From NCBI GenBank assembly GCA_029718625.1, contig CM056381.1:58584157-58648156 (forward strand): a stretch of 64,000 nucleotides of DNA. The letters are read 5' to 3'. The DNA is from Synaphobranchus kaupii. Lineage: Eukaryota; Chordata; Actinopteri; Anguilliformes; Synaphobranchidae. The notes under the pieces were generated by a model that was not told the origin of the DNA, did no database searches, and saw nothing but the letters and a program-made list of their open reading frames with translations. A program made the translations under genes and the position numbers. Each line of letters begins with the position of its first letter. Within the stretch, counting starts at the first letter, position 1. Of this stretch, positions 10,300 to 22,598 are shown one piece after another.

Positions 10300-12300
10300 G
10301 GGCCCTATCTTACACCCGGCGCAAAGCGGCGCTAACGCAAACGCAAGTGTCTTTGCTATCTTACACCCGGCGCTAGGTCCATAATAACGCCTAACGCTTA
10401 CGCCGTCAAACTAGCATTGCGCCATTAACTAGTCTTGCGCCATCATTAGTGAACTGGGCGTGTTGGTCTTAAGATGAGGAGTGGCCAGGATTCTTTTTGG
10501 CGTATTGCTATCTTGAGCCAGCAGAAAGCGCTTGCGCTAGAACCACCACAAACCTGGTCTAAAGTCATGTCGCAGTTGTTTACATGCTATTTTAACGGCG
10601 CATATAAGTGCGTCTACATAGGCGTGTGCACAACGCGCATACCCTCCTGTCTGTTACACACAGGGGCGTGCACAGGCATGACTAAAATATCTAGATCACA
10701 ATGTGAAATATTATTATTGTGTAGGCTATATCAAAAATGCATAATAATAAAAGGTTCCATAGGTCCACATACCTTTCCCTCAGCGAAGGGAAACAATGCC
10801 ACATTACATTGCTCTCAGCCCACTCCATCAACATCCAGGCGATGTGCGATGGTACGGGACAATGGCTATCCATTAAAAAGGAGCTGATAACACCTATAGC
10901 TATCAAGCCTAATGCGCGAATTGTCTTTGCACCTAATGCGTGAATTGTCATTCAATGGAAAACTCGCGCACGGCAATAGACGGACATTTAAGTTCTGAAA
11001 ATGCGCTTCAGATGTCATTACAATACAGCTCTGTTTATCTATGAATACAGCCTGTAAGTAAATAGAATGGTTTGTGACTGAAAAAAGTTCAAAACCTTGT
11101 CCAGTGAATATTGCATTTATTGTTTTTCAAATAGCCTAGGCTACAGCGAATTCGCTGTGCATAAGGTTTTTTTCGATAGCCTATGGTTAAAAAACGGAGA
11201 TGTCACCATGTTAACTAAATTGTAACCTTAGCTATTCTTCGTCCTTCATATTTTTTTAAATTACAGTGACCAGGTTTCCATACTCTCACCGTTTAAAACC
11301 CAGCTGATTTCACCCGTTATTCCTTAAGTGAACAAAACGATTTTAAAGAGAACTAAGCGTCTAATTAGAAACTAAAACAAATTTGCAGCACGTTACACAA
11401 TTAATTCACAATTAATTTTAATGCCATTCTCTGCACGTGAGCTGCATGTTCTCTGTTTCCCCTGCTGTAAGTCGCACGTTTAACGGTCTTCCTGGGAAAG
11501 TGGATTGTTTTAAAGGATTACGCTACGAGTAAAACAGGTTGGTCACATTTCCATAAACAGGACATTATTAAACAAGGGGAAATATGCGTGAACTTATGGG
11601 TTGCGAACCTGACAGCTTTATTGTATGGCTATTTAGTGTCATCATTAAGGCAAAATAACGGCCTGTATGTTATTAATCAATATTAGCCTACTATGCAGGT
11701 AGCCTAATGAACTTTGGATGAAGCTTGAACTTTGAGAACTCCATGAGAACAGCCTCTTGGAATTGATGTTTGACACTTTCATTGCATAATCAAACGAAAT
11801 TCGCTGAACAAGCAGGCTAATTTGGCGTTTTCTAAGGTGAGACTGAAGCCATTGATAGCTTATTCTCAGCTGTTGCAGGTCCTTTTAACGAAATTTAACC
11901 GCACATATTTTGTAAAATAACAGCCCTGTCTGGAATTACCGGGAACTCATAGGCTAATGGTTAGTCCGAATAATATTGATCATACTCCATTTAGCCTATT
12001 CCTTGATCACACTAAACACGCACGAGCATGTCTGTTTCGCCATCATAAGCAATCCGCCAAGGTGGAAAAGCAGGCTTTTAAAGGGAATGGGATATGACAT
12101 TTTGATTGGTTTATTGAATGTCACGCCCAAGACACACCTATAATTAATGAAGCGACTAGGTTCAGCCCAGTTGCGCCATGCGCCGTGCTTAGCACCAAAA
12201 AAACACGCCGTTAAAATAGCAAAAGTGGACTTGGACACGCCCTAAATGGACTTAACGCCATGCGCTTAGACTAAGCGCCAAGATCGCCAAGATAGGGCCC
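10300..12300 (+). mobile_element. Harbinger-like non-autonomous element B, copy 1
   Basis: A 2001-bp element with termini GGGCCCTATCTT and AAGATAGGGCCC, flanked by the 3-bp duplication ATA (10297-10299 and 12301-12303). Subterminal regions are rich in GGCGC/GCGCC words. A second copy in the same orientation, about 95% identical by eye, lies at 32344-34285, which fixes both ends. Frames inside it (for example one starting MRSGQDSFWRI) occur in both copies but resemble no transposase. I infer a PIF/Harbinger derivative from the 3-bp duplication and the GGGCCC-type end. A different superfamily with 3-bp duplications is not excluded. Confidence 0.85.
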
Positions 12301-12413
12301 ATAGTGTGTCAAGATTATAGTTGGTCAAGTTTGTGTTGAAGACCGAAAAAGAGAATTTCAGTTGTCTGATTTGAAATGCTTGTATTTACCTTTAAAACTC
12401 TTAGAATCATATT

Positions 12414-13157
12414 GGGCCTCATTTATCAATATGGTCATTAAAATGAGCATCTATTTGAGCGTACCAACTTGTGTACGAAAATCTCACGTGCGATTCATCA
12501 AACTGGCAAAAACCAGTGATCTGAGCATAAATGTGGTAGCAGGTTGATAAATCAAACTTGATATTAGTATATTATTAGTATATATCGTATATTAGCAAGC
12601 TTGTACACATCATTATGAATTGCCATATTCACACACCCTATTTGCCAAGGCCGCCTGTTCTAAAACACACACACCAACGTGGTTTTCTCAGTATTATTGG
12701 CCAGGGTGGGTAACAGGAAAGCAAAGAAGAAGAATTTTTCTGTGAGGGTGAATATAAAATATTTCCCAGATGCATGAATGGCTTTTCATATTTTCAGAAA
12801 TGGAATGCCTTGGACATTATTTCACTCTTTTTACGACTAATTTAATGTGAAGGCTGATGTTTAAGCTCACAAGTTTTCCAAAGAGCACCTTTTTGTTTTT
12901 CACCTGTTGAATCCTTTGTGCTCCAAACAAAGCTTCTTTTTTTTCATTATTTAGGCTGCACTAGTGTGCCCTCGCTGTTCATTGCATGCAATGTCGCTGC
13001 ATCGCCATTGAAAAGAACCGTACGCAAAGTCAAGAGCTGTCATGATTTCATCGTACCGTACACCCATGTTTATTTTGATGAAGCCGGAAAATTGCATAAA
13101 AATGGTCCTACACACACTTCACGATCAGATTTGATGCGTGAATGATAAATGAGGCCC
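12414..13157. mobile_element. GGGCCTCATTTATCA-type MITE, 744 bp
   Basis: Ends GGGCCTCATTTATCA and TGATAAATGAGGCCC form inverted repeats. ATT flanks both sides (12411-12413 and 13158-13160), a 3-bp duplication as in element B. There is no transposase; inner frames are AT-rich chance frames. Confidence 0.8.
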
Positions 13158-14558
13158 ATTGTGTGGAAAAAGTTGAAATGGGAAAATAACATTTTTTTGT
13201 ATAATTGAGTGTCCATTCCTGCCTGTGACTAACATAGTATAGCCCTCTGGGAAAGTTTGTCCAAGTCAGTAAGTTCCTGACCTCATTTATCCTCCAGCTA
13301 TCAGTGATTGTGGCAGGAATTCCCCAACTGCTGTCTGCCCTTTGGCCTGGCTCTTAACCCTGCGGCCTATTGTATGGATACCAAAACTCCTCTTTTGGAA
13401 GGTGTTGGGGGGCATGGGGTTCAAACTCCAGGAACATTTGTAATTAGAGTGTGACTGACACACTCACACACACATACATTAGGGGTGTATAAAGACTGTG
13501 TGTGGCCACTCAGAAGCACCTGCCTTTGTCAATTCTCCCTCACACTGCACCTCAGTTCCCCCATACCTCTGGTCACAGCCTGGAAAAAATCATAGAGTAC
13601 TCCAAGCCTGCATATAGATTAGCTCACTGACTGTGAAAAGCTACACAGATTCTGCAACCATCTCATGTAGTGAGATTCCTTCAAACTTGAATTAAAATAT
13701 GAATCGGACCAACCCAAATTATTGTAGAGTGTGAGAATCGTTGACCGTATTTAAAAAGTGTTAAACTTTTTCTTTTTTAAAGTGTCAACCAAATCTGGGT
13801 CAAAAACATTTTTGTAATATTTAAAGTCTTAAGATTTAACATTATATTAAAATACTCTTGCAGATCTCTTGAGAAGTTTTGAATGTAACATGTGACTAAC
13901 AAAAACCTCTGAAAATCATGAAAAAAAAATTTTGTTCTGAATATTAGTGAAAATGGATTCTACATTTAACATTGTCAACAAACTGGAGGAATTTTACTGG
14001 TGTCTAATAGGTTAAAGTATTAGTAAAGTTTTTGACCCAGGTCCACACATATGGCCTGCACCTTTGCAGCCGCATGCCAAGTGATTAATGTGATATACAG
14101 GGCATTTCATGCGCTCGTAATACACTAAAGACCATTCCGATGGCAAGGCAGAGAGAAATATGAGGTCAAAGGAACACGGAGTTAGTCCAGGGAGGTGCAA
14201 CATCAGAACCACAAATCTAACCTTACGAAGACCTGGGTGTATATACAGCCTCAATATAGCCTTGAAAGTAAGTCATTCCTCTTTCACTTCGCCTCTGATG
14301 ATCAGCAGGCAGTGATGGAAAAGATTGATTGCTGTTAACAGGGGAGGGCCATGTTTGGGTTGCTCATTCCGTGCCGGGAGGGCAGGGAGACCGTGAGCCC
14401 TGATACCCTGTGTCTCCTGAACGCCACTGCTGGACCTGATTTATCCACCCCCGCCCACCTCCGAATCCCTGGATGACCCTGTGTGTTATTGGAACGTTGC
14501 TCAGAGCCGTCAGAGGAATGTTGATCCATATTCCCTCCAGTAAGATCTAGGAGGCAAG
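13158..14558. other. Intergenic, no gene seen
   Basis: Mixed-composition sequence with a short CA-rich run near 13450-13480. The minus frame at 14335-14661 runs into the MITE that follows and lacks recognisable motifs. Confidence 0.5.
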
Positions 14559-14919
14559 CCCTTACGAAAAAAAATAGAAAAAATAAATCACAATTTAACA
14601 TGTGATTGGCTGTTTTCACACATGAATTAAAATATTCACATGTGAACAGAGAATAGGTCACATGAACTGGACATTTTCATGTGATTGGGTATTTTCACAT
14701 GTGGATGAAAATTTCCACATGTGAAAATAGTCACATGAATTTATGTGAAATTTGAAAATTACATACAATTTGGCTTTTTTCACATATGATCTACAATTTT
14801 CACATGCGAAAGCGAAACATTTCTTTGTATTTTTCACATGTGGGTGTTAAATAATCACACGTGTAAAAACCAAAATGAAAAACACGTGTCCAAAAACCAC
14901 ATGTGATTTTTTGTAAGGG
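14559..14919. mobile_element. MITE built of CACATGTG-like palindromes
   Basis: A 361-bp unit with ends CCCTTACGAAAA and TTTTTTGTAAGGG (inverted). Inside, about 15 copies of CACATGTG or one-mismatch variants recur in both orientations, mostly with TTTTCACATGTG context. No target duplication was resolved and the superfamily is unknown. The E-box-like CANNTG palindromes give it strong foldback potential. Confidence 0.7.
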
Positions 14920-16080
14920 ACTTGTCCCAAGCAAGCTATCACACAGAGGGCCTCAGCATGCAGTCCGATGTATTTCATTAATTAATTTATTTTCTGAGCA
15001 GAAGCCGGTATCCACTTACACTATGCCATATATCACCCATTTATTCAATTGCGTATTTGCTGAAGTGATTCAGGTCAGGTCTCTGAACAGTTCAAGGTTG
15101 ATACCAGTGAGCTGTCTTTGATTGGAGTATGTAACCAGAAGTCCAGTTCGATGACCATTAGTCTATATAAGGGTTCCTCAACCACTTCTTCCTGGGAAAC
15201 AGATTCTTAAAAACAAATCATGCACAAGGTCAGGGTATGCATTTGATGCATTTTACAATTAAATGCCTTCTTAAAATATGTGGGAAGCATACTGAAACGG
15301 TCAAGATACTCTATACCATTTTTGATTTATCTGAATTATACTTTTTGTTTTCTTCTCAGCAATCAAAGGGCCTCTATCGCAAGCCGCATTTGGCCCCTAG
15401 GCTGTCAGTTGTAGCCCAGGTTGAAAATGATAGCCCAGGTTGACAGCCATGCTTCCTTTTTACTCTAAAAACCTCCTAGTCTCACCTATATGCATTGTGT
15501 CCTCATTGCTTTTCAAGCAACGGTCCTGTCATAATATGTATTCGTAACCATGAATTTTTAGGTAAATCTTTATTTTAGAGGAACACTGTTGTGTCCATCA
15601 ACTACTTTCCAATCAGAAGAGCTACTGAGAGTATTTAATGAACTACATGCATATGTCACTCTGGATAAGAGCATCTACTAATGTAGTGTGTGCGTGTGCG
15701 TGTGCGTGTGCGAGAGAGAGAGAGAGAGAGAGAAATGGTTCTCCCCTGTAAATTTCTATATAGGCAGAACAGTAACCTTACATGCTCTCAAAGCATATAT
15801 TTAATGTGCAGTCTCCATATTGCTTAACATTGGCAAAGTCTAGGTAATTTATCTTCTGCCTGCATATTATGTGTTGCACAAGAATGTTTTATTATGCATC
15901 AAATTTTAATGGGGGAATTTATTTATTTTAATGAACCAAGTTTAGAGACAGGCTTATATAACAGGCTACTATTTATCTTTTATATAATCTCTTGCTTTTC
16001 ACAACAGATTTTTTCATCATTGCAAAGGTCATCCATAAGCAATTAAATTGTCTTTTATTTTTTGGAAGTGTTCTGAAACG
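14920..16080. other. Intergenic with microsatellite and SINE scrap
   Basis: A TG/TGCG then GA microsatellite lies at about 15685-15733. Just before it, CACTCTGGATAAGAGCATCT is the reverse of the fish retroposon word CTTATCCAGAGYGACTTAC. No gene was found. Confidence 0.6.
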
Positions 16081-16325
16081 TGTTCACTTCCGCAGGAGTT
16101 TCAGGTTGTCTGTTGATGGGGGGCTCGTCTTTTTTAAGGCGGTGTTTGGTCCGACAGTAAAAGGTGGCAGCAATTCATCAAGCCTGCATGTAATTAAGAT
16201 CAGAACGGCTGCTGAAATTATTAAGGATCCAGGTTTGGCTTTTGGCTGTGCTATAACACAAGGACACAGAAATGCAGTACAATCAGGCAGAGTGCTGAAA
16301 AAAGGCACATGTTAATTTTGTGGTT
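16081..16325. other. Candidate conserved non-coding element
   Basis: The sequence from GTTCACTTCCGCAGG to GGCACATGTTAATTTTG has even composition, homeobox-like sites (GCATGTAATTAAGATC, GAAATTATTAAGG) and no repeat hallmarks. It is open on both strands, but the frames show no domain. Conservation is unproven. Confidence 0.3.
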
Positions 16326-17150
16326 TAATGATGATGTCATAACACAATAACAAATTAACAGGATAACATTTCTCAATATCTGAATGACACATGCATTATA
16401 GCTAGCTTGTGTCTTCCAAATTGGGGAGACAAATTAGTAAAAGCATCACAATGTTTCTTACATTTTAGATATGCCATGGTTTGGACAAATACTCAATTCT
16501 GATTGGTTGACAGTCGTGCATTATATTTTTATATATGCACGGTAAAGTGTATATAGTGTATCTGGGTGCTTTGCCTCATTACATTACAGTTCGAAATCAC
16601 TACGCGAAAACTTAACTGAGTAATAATTCTTTGTGAAATACCCCCCTGCTCAATCCCACAAGACCGCCCCTTCTACATCCCTCGTCAATGCCACTTCGGA
16701 GTGTCAACAATAAGGACTTACCTTTTCAATGTCAAATGTTCAGTTTAATTTTGGAAGGTAAAAAATTTACCAGTGTGACAGATAGATAGCCAAGTAGTGT
16801 ATAATGGTTGTAGCTAGTTATGTATGTTAGAACCTAGGACAGAGGTGATTAGTTTGAAATTTGTTAATGGTTATATAAACATGTTAACGTTTTTTTTATT
16901 TATGCTAAATTTTAATAAAAAGAACAATAGCTAACTAACATTAGCTAATGGTGGGACAACTGTGTATAATCCAAACTCTACCAGAGGAACTACATTTAGC
17001 TAAGTTTCGGATGTGTACATAATGGTTTTCATTTTGTACTTGATTAAAAGTTTTTGAAATATATAGTTTTATTTTAATCAATTAATACATTTTAGTTGTA
17101 GCCTTGGTATAAGAGATATAAACCATTCCATGCCAGTGCTTGGAGCCTCG
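16326..17150. other. Intergenic, no gene seen
   Basis: AT-rich, with repeated TTAGCTA-type words around 16800-17000. No supported feature. Confidence 0.5.
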
Positions 17151-17179
17151 GACCAATCACCACACCGTCGCTATTTAGA

Positions 17180-17800
17180 AGGATTGCCAGAAGAAAGCCT
17201 CAGCTGTTATCATACCAGAAACATAAGCGCCTGGAGTTTGCTAAATATTACCTGAATTTATATTGGAACCGGGTGCTATATGGTCAGACGAGAGGAAAAT
17301 TGAGCTTTTTGGCAATAAATACAAAAGGTGGGTTTGGTGTAATAAGAGGCATGGTTATGCAGAAAAGAGCCTTATGGCGACTGTGAAGTATGGTGGTGGA
17401 TTTGTGATGGTGTGAGGCTGTTTTTCCTCCAAAGGTCATGGGAACCTTGTTAGGATACCTGGCATCATGGACTCCATCTAATACCAGGAGAGTTTAGACC
17501 AAAATCTGGATATTCCAGCAGGACAATGATCCAAAGAATAACTCAAAATCTACACAAAAATTTTGTTTTTGCAATGGCCATTATTGTCCCCTGACCTGAA
17601 CAATATTGAAAACCTGTGGGGTGAGCTGAAGATGAGAGTCCACAAGCAATAACCAGGGACTCTGGTCCTGGAGAGATTCTGTATGGAGGAGTGGTTTCAA
17701 TCCCTTGCTATGTGTTCTCCTACCTCATCAAACATTACAGGAGAAGACTCAATGCTGTTATCTTGGCAAAGGGAGGTTGACACCTAGAATCAACTCCTAG
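17180..17800 (+). pseudogene. Decayed Tc1-like transposase
   Basis: Conceptual translation in shifting frames gives fragments of a Tc1 DD34E transposase. In order: KPQLLSYQKHKRLEFA, then WSDERKIELFGNKYKRWVW, then KYGGGFVMV with a stop before GCFSS. Next come a damaged catalytic-core stretch (PAGQ instead of QDN), [20 protein letters not shown] and ERFCMEEW. The first aspartate (SDE) and the glutamate (NIENLW) can be seen. Many stops and small indels make it an old inactive copy. After it, ATGGGGTGACTATGTATAAA near 17900 resembles a worn terminal repeat. The N-terminal DNA-binding region and the 5' terminus were not found. Confidence 0.85.
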
Positions 17801-17929
17801 ACCTTTAGCTTTCTTGTGCATGAACTAATGATGCAACAACACACAGCTAGGCCAAGAAGCAGCTGAGCAGCCAATTGTCCAATTACTCTTGGTCCCCCAA
17901 AATGGGGTGACTATGTATAAAAAGGCCTG

Positions 17930-18369
17930 AAATTCACGCAGGTATTTACAATCATATGGATGTAAATGCCCGCAAATTAAATCTGCACTTTAACCTCATA
18001 TTCATTGTTTCATTTCAAGGAAAATTTTCTGGAGTACAGATCCAAAACAACAAAAATGATCTCACTGTCAAAATGCTTACCAGCGTCTGCACTGCATGTA
18101 GTTATATAGATAGTAGTAAACTAGAATGTAACACAAGTTGAATATACTTGTTCAAAAGCACAACAGCATATTTTAAAAAGTCAGATATTACTCACCAATT
18201 TGGAGATTCCTGGGTCAAAGGTCAAAGAGAAGTTTTTGTACACTCCTCCTTCTCCTCTCCCCCTCTGTCCACTTCCATGAGCGATCAGGAGAGACAGCTA
18301 GGCATTAACTCCTGTTATCTCTAGGAGTCCTTTTCCTCCCCACCCCCTACCCCCAACCCCACCGATTAA
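17930..18369. other. Intergenic, no gene seen
   Basis: AT-rich, then a C-rich pyrimidine stretch at 18240-18365. No supported gene. Confidence 0.5.
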
Positions 18370-18720
18370 ACTGTCCCTCCATTTCTAAAATGCCATGGCT
18401 TGCCGGAGCAATTATCCTGTTAGCTCCTTATTCCTCTGGTTCCCTCCATTAAACTGTGGGATGTGAGAAATGGCTTCATGGGTTGCTGTCAGGCTTCCAG
18501 AAAATGAGTGTAATTTGACTTCCCCCTGACTGATGAGATTGTGACACACTGAATTTGATGGAGGCAGCTCCCACACTAGATGGTCTGTCTGGGAGTGAAC
18601 ATGGATCAGGAATATCCCAGGACACAGGAATGACACAATGGAAAAGAAGCTTTTCCAAGCAAGTTGTTTTGAAATTGAGATTGATCCATTAAAAGCACCC
18701 TCAAAGGTACTGAAATCAGA
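18370..18720. other. Candidate conserved non-coding element
   Basis: Even composition and no repeat hallmarks, with words such as GGAGCAATTATCCTGTTAG and CCCTCCATTAAACTG. A minus frame spans 18412-18726 but overlaps a second frame and has no recognisable protein pattern. Regulatory conservation is only a suggestion. Confidence 0.25.
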
Positions 18721-18726
18721 TAGCAA

Positions 18727-19554
18727 GCATTTTCTCTTAATTCTATTCTATTTGTTTAAGCAATGCACACATATTTGATACTTGGGATGAACGTCAAATT
18801 ATGGTGCTTTATGTGTTTGACATGACAGGTTATGGCTGAAGTTACATACACTAGATGAGGTAATTCTGCCTCATTGGCTCTTATGAAACTGTCAGCATCA
18901 CCAGATAGACGAGTGCGAGACATGTTGCCTAAATTTTGCGGATATTCCTTCCTTATAAACCAATGATCATATATCATGGTGCAGTCATTTTAAGTGCTTT
19001 TATATCTGTTATGAATTTCAAACTGAATAGCCATAACTTGTATAAATAATGTTGATTGGCTGTTTAACAGGGTAACATTAGAAAACATTATTTGATTGTA
19101 TATTAATTAATCAAACCTGTAATCCAATGCTCCATTTAATTAATATACATAGCCTACTGTATGTTCATACGTGGTTGTTGACATGGTTTGGATGCGTCAG
19201 AGCATTTGAATGCTTTCAAATTGTGTTTCTGTTTGGACGTGTCTCAAAGTCAGTCATGAAGGATGTTCCATACTGACTCGCAGAGTGTAAGGTAATGTGA
19301 GACAATATGCACTGCTGGTTTTTCTCCCTTAGAGCAACGTGTTTGCTGAATGGCTCCATTTGTATGAATGGAGGTATCTTATCACACAATCAATTTCAAT
19401 TAAATTGACAATTCTACCTCATGTCGTCAGATTAAATATCTTAACTTTCAAATCAATAGGATTCATCAATTTTGAGTCGACACATATTGTCCTTTCAATA
19501 TGCCTCGACTTTACTTGAAATTGCATTACGTTTACTGATAAAGATCACATATTG
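18727..19554. other. Intergenic, no gene seen
   Basis: AT-rich and featureless by eye. Confidence 0.5.
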
Positions 19555-19690
19555 CATTGCATTTAGCAGTCCCTCTTATCCACAGTGACTTAAATTCTTT
19601 ACATACAATCCATTTATACGGCTGTATATTTTACGGAAACAATTCTGTTCAAGTACCTTGCTCAAGAATACTACAGAGATATTATAAACT
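19555..19690 (+). repeat. Fish tRNA-related retroposon fragment
   Basis: Has CATTTAGCAGTCCCTCTTATCC, ACAGTGACTTAAATT and GTACCTTGCTCAAG, the standard words of a very common fish retroposon. Its 3' part is cut by the MITE that follows. Confidence 0.7.
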
Positions 19691-19693
19691 AGA

Positions 19694-19902
19694 GGTCCCC
19701 AACTCTGGTCCTAGATAGCCACTGGGTCTGCTGTTTTTTTTTTTTTGTTTGTGGGAAATTAAAATCAGTAATCTATTTAGACCTGTGAAACCAACATACG
19801 TAAGTTAACTGTGTAATCAAGTGCATTAATTGATTAATTGATTAAGTGCTGAGTAAAAATAAAACACAAACTGTGGCTCTCAGGACCAGGGTTGGGGACC
19901 CT
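19694..19902. mobile_element. hAT-like MITE, GGTCCCCAAC termini
   Basis: Ends GGTCCCCAACTCTGGTCCT and AGGACCAGGGTTGGGGACC are inverted repeats. The body is AT-rich with a T-run and ATTGATTAATTG palindromes. Target duplication unclear. It sits directly against the retroposon fragment. Confidence 0.75.
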
Positions 19903-20740
19903 TACTGTAGACTACAGTATATCATTTTGCTTAGTTTACAGGGACAGCTTAAAATGATAATATTAAGTAAGGCTACAGAAGGTGATAGCAGTCACTAGGT
20001 GCAGTACAAATGCAAGATTAGGACTGGTTCCCTTAGATAGCTGTGTATCTTGTCAGGAGTTGAGACATGTGTTGTGAGCACTGAGGTTCAATTCTCCATC
20101 CTCCATATAGGTCACGCTAGGCTGACCCATGCGATTCAGAATGGATTGTAGGTCTGGATTGTAAGCCAGACAGGCATCTTTCATTGCCCATGCAGTCTCT
20201 CTTGACTTTTCTCTGTCCATGAATTCAAACATATCCACAAACACACACATACGTAGATCCATATTTTATAATGGCATAAATAAATACTAATTTGTTCGCT
20301 GGGTCTGTTGACAGCTGAACTCTTTTTTTTAAAAGACTGAACAGGAAGTAATCAGAAAATATGAGAGGTGTGAATTGTAGACACAAGAATGTGGTTAAAT
20401 TGATTTTGAATTAAATACTTTTGTATTGACCCCTGAGTAGGGTGATTTTTTTATTGTTTGTAAATGACTTTGTTTGAATTGAAGGGTGAGCATTTAACTT
20501 CATTACCAGAGACTATTCTCTCTAGGATTTAAATTAGGAAGTATGCTCAGAATCCATAGCACAAAAATGACAGCTATAGATTAAGACAGGGAAACGCTGC
20601 TTGTTAGCTCCACTCTGTGACAGCATTTCAGAATTGTAATCTTTGAGCACAATTTCTATCTGTATTCTGGAGATATTTCCATTTCTGTGTTTGCTCCAGT
20701 AAAAATGAATGTGTGCGTGTATGTGTATGTGTAAACTGCA
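19903..20740. other. Intergenic, one unexplained short frame
   Basis: A 69-codon minus frame (20262-20053, starting MDLRMCVFVDMF) has fairly gene-like residue use. It shows no splice sites, known domain or promoter and is best treated as chance. No other feature. Confidence 0.4.
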
Positions 20741-21200
20741 CATGACATTGGCGAAGAAGGGTACCAGGGGAGGCCAGAGTTTGACGGTTGAAATGCATCT
20801 CTGGAAGAGATAAATCACTGCTGGCAAATCCAGGCATCAGCCGCTTATAAAACAAGGGAGATGGAAATGGTGTGGAAGCAATGAAACTAATTCCTCCACG
20901 GGCGGATAAACAAATCTGTGGCTCTTGCATTAAAATACACATTTGTGCAGATTCTAGGGGCTTCCACAAAAAGTAAATTAATGCTGCATACAAAGGCAGA
21001 GAATTTTTGTTTCTCTTGTTTGCTACTAGATGATTCTAGTTAATAAAATAAATGAGTTATGGACAATGGGAACGTGGGCCGGGGTGAATGAATGCCGCGT
21101 GCAAATGCACTGAATTTTTGTTTCTCTTGTTTGCTACCAGAGTATTCTAGTAAATAAAATAAATGAGTTATGGACAATGGGAACGTGGGCCAGGGTGGGG
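20741..21200. other. Candidate conserved non-coding element containing a 111-bp tandem duplication
   Basis: The tract has moderate GC, no transposon ends, and words such as GCCGCTTATAAAACAAGG and CCTCCACGGGCGGATAAAC. At its right end a unit is duplicated: GAATTTTTGTTTCTCTTGTT occurs at 21001 and 21112, and GAGTTATGGACAATGGGAAC follows in both, a period of 111 bases. Conservation is unproven; the duplication is directly visible. Confidence 0.4.
20980..21200. repeat. 111-bp tandem duplication
   Basis: Two units of 111 bases with about 90% identity by eye, ending in GTGGGCCGGGGTG and GTGGGCCAGGGTG respectively. Confidence 0.9.
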
Positions 21201-22598
21201 TATTCATATTCTAGTAAGAAAAATTGATTGATTAAAGGAAGTGACTGGTAAAACGAGCCTTCATGACGCATCACATAATTTCCAAACATTTCTGTAATAG
21301 TGTCTGATTGGTTTGCGCCACAGAATAAAAATGCTTTGATCAATATTTAACGAAGCAATTAACTAAAATGTGTTTATGCTACATGTATATTTAGCACGTA
21401 GCTGTGTTTTCAAAAACTTATCAAAGTTATCAAAACTTCAATACACTTTTCACAATATTTCATGAGGAAATGAAGGTGATACATTTATATGCTAATGACT
21501 CATTTGAGATTTAAATTTTTCTGCTTCCCTTCTGTCTGCACAAACATTTCTGGAGAACTCATTTCTCAAACTGCAAAATGAAAAATGAATATTGTGCTCT
21601 GGGTATCCCATTTTTCATATACTGTATAAGCTAGTTTTCTCATTTTTGAATGTGTGATATTGAACTGAAATTAAACCGTGAGCTTATTATTTTTTCTGTT
21701 TGCACAACTTGGATTGCAAGGATGAAGTTCTTGCCAGCAAGGCTTTTAATAAAGTTGTCACATTCTTGTGTCCTATTGGAACCTACAGTAATTCCCCTTG
21801 CTCAGAAATGTGGTATAATCCAGTGAAAGAAATGTGTATTTTAAACATATTCTCAAGACTATTTCCCCATACTTCCTTTTAAAATCTCCCATCTAACATT
21901 GACTCCCATACATTTTTTGCTCTGAAACGTCCCCCATGATTTTTTTGTAAACCACGACAGTAGGAGGAAACGTCCAGTCTAGCAACTCCAGTAGGAAGTT
22001 TAAAGGATAAGTATGAAAATAAATCATATAAAGTATAAAATAAATCAAATAAGTCATCTCTTTTTTTAGCAGGTCTGTCCACAATTCTGCAGTTTCATAC
22101 TACAGTTATAATTTGAATAAGATTGTAAATAACAATAATTTTAAAAAAAATCTTAACCAAGAAAAAAAGAAGCCCAATTATTAAAATGTTCTGCCCATCT
22201 GAGCCTCTGATGCTTTGTATAAGTTATAGGGGATACCTTCATTGCTTCAATTCAATTGCTTAACTGGACCATTAAACAAGATTTTTAGGTATTAATATAA
22301 TTTTAGGCCATACTAGGCTCACAGCAGATATAACTAATTTATTGTCAAAGTAGTATGTAATTCATCTCATGGGGTTTTAAATTAACTAGTCTGTGAAGAT
22401 CTCAGGGCTTGAAATGAACTTTTTTGAGAACAAGCTTGTGTGACTATTGGATGATGCCCTACAAAATAAAGATTGATTGACTCAAGAGCATGCCATGTTG
22501 CTTCCTTGGTATTTTACAATAAAGTGGATCTCCTGTTAATCTATCAATTTGCTGAAAGCACACCTACAATGGGAAGAATAATTACTTTCTATTTTTAG
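21201..22598. other. Intergenic, no gene seen
   Basis: AT-rich with short chance frames. No transposon end, splice-flanked frame or RNA gene was recognised. Confidence 0.5.

Noticed and set aside
10474..10951. 137-codon frame and its minus counterpart in element B1, repeated in B2
   Set aside because: Shared because the element is repeated; the B2 version is broken, opposite strands are open equally, and no transposase motif appears.
14559..14919. CRISPR-like array, because of regularly recurring short palindromes
   Set aside because: Spacing is irregular, the word is 8 bases in both orientations, and the host is a eukaryote; it is a MITE.
20053..20262. 69-codon minus frame with gene-like residue use
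   Set aside because: No start context, splice site, domain or neighbouring exon supports it.
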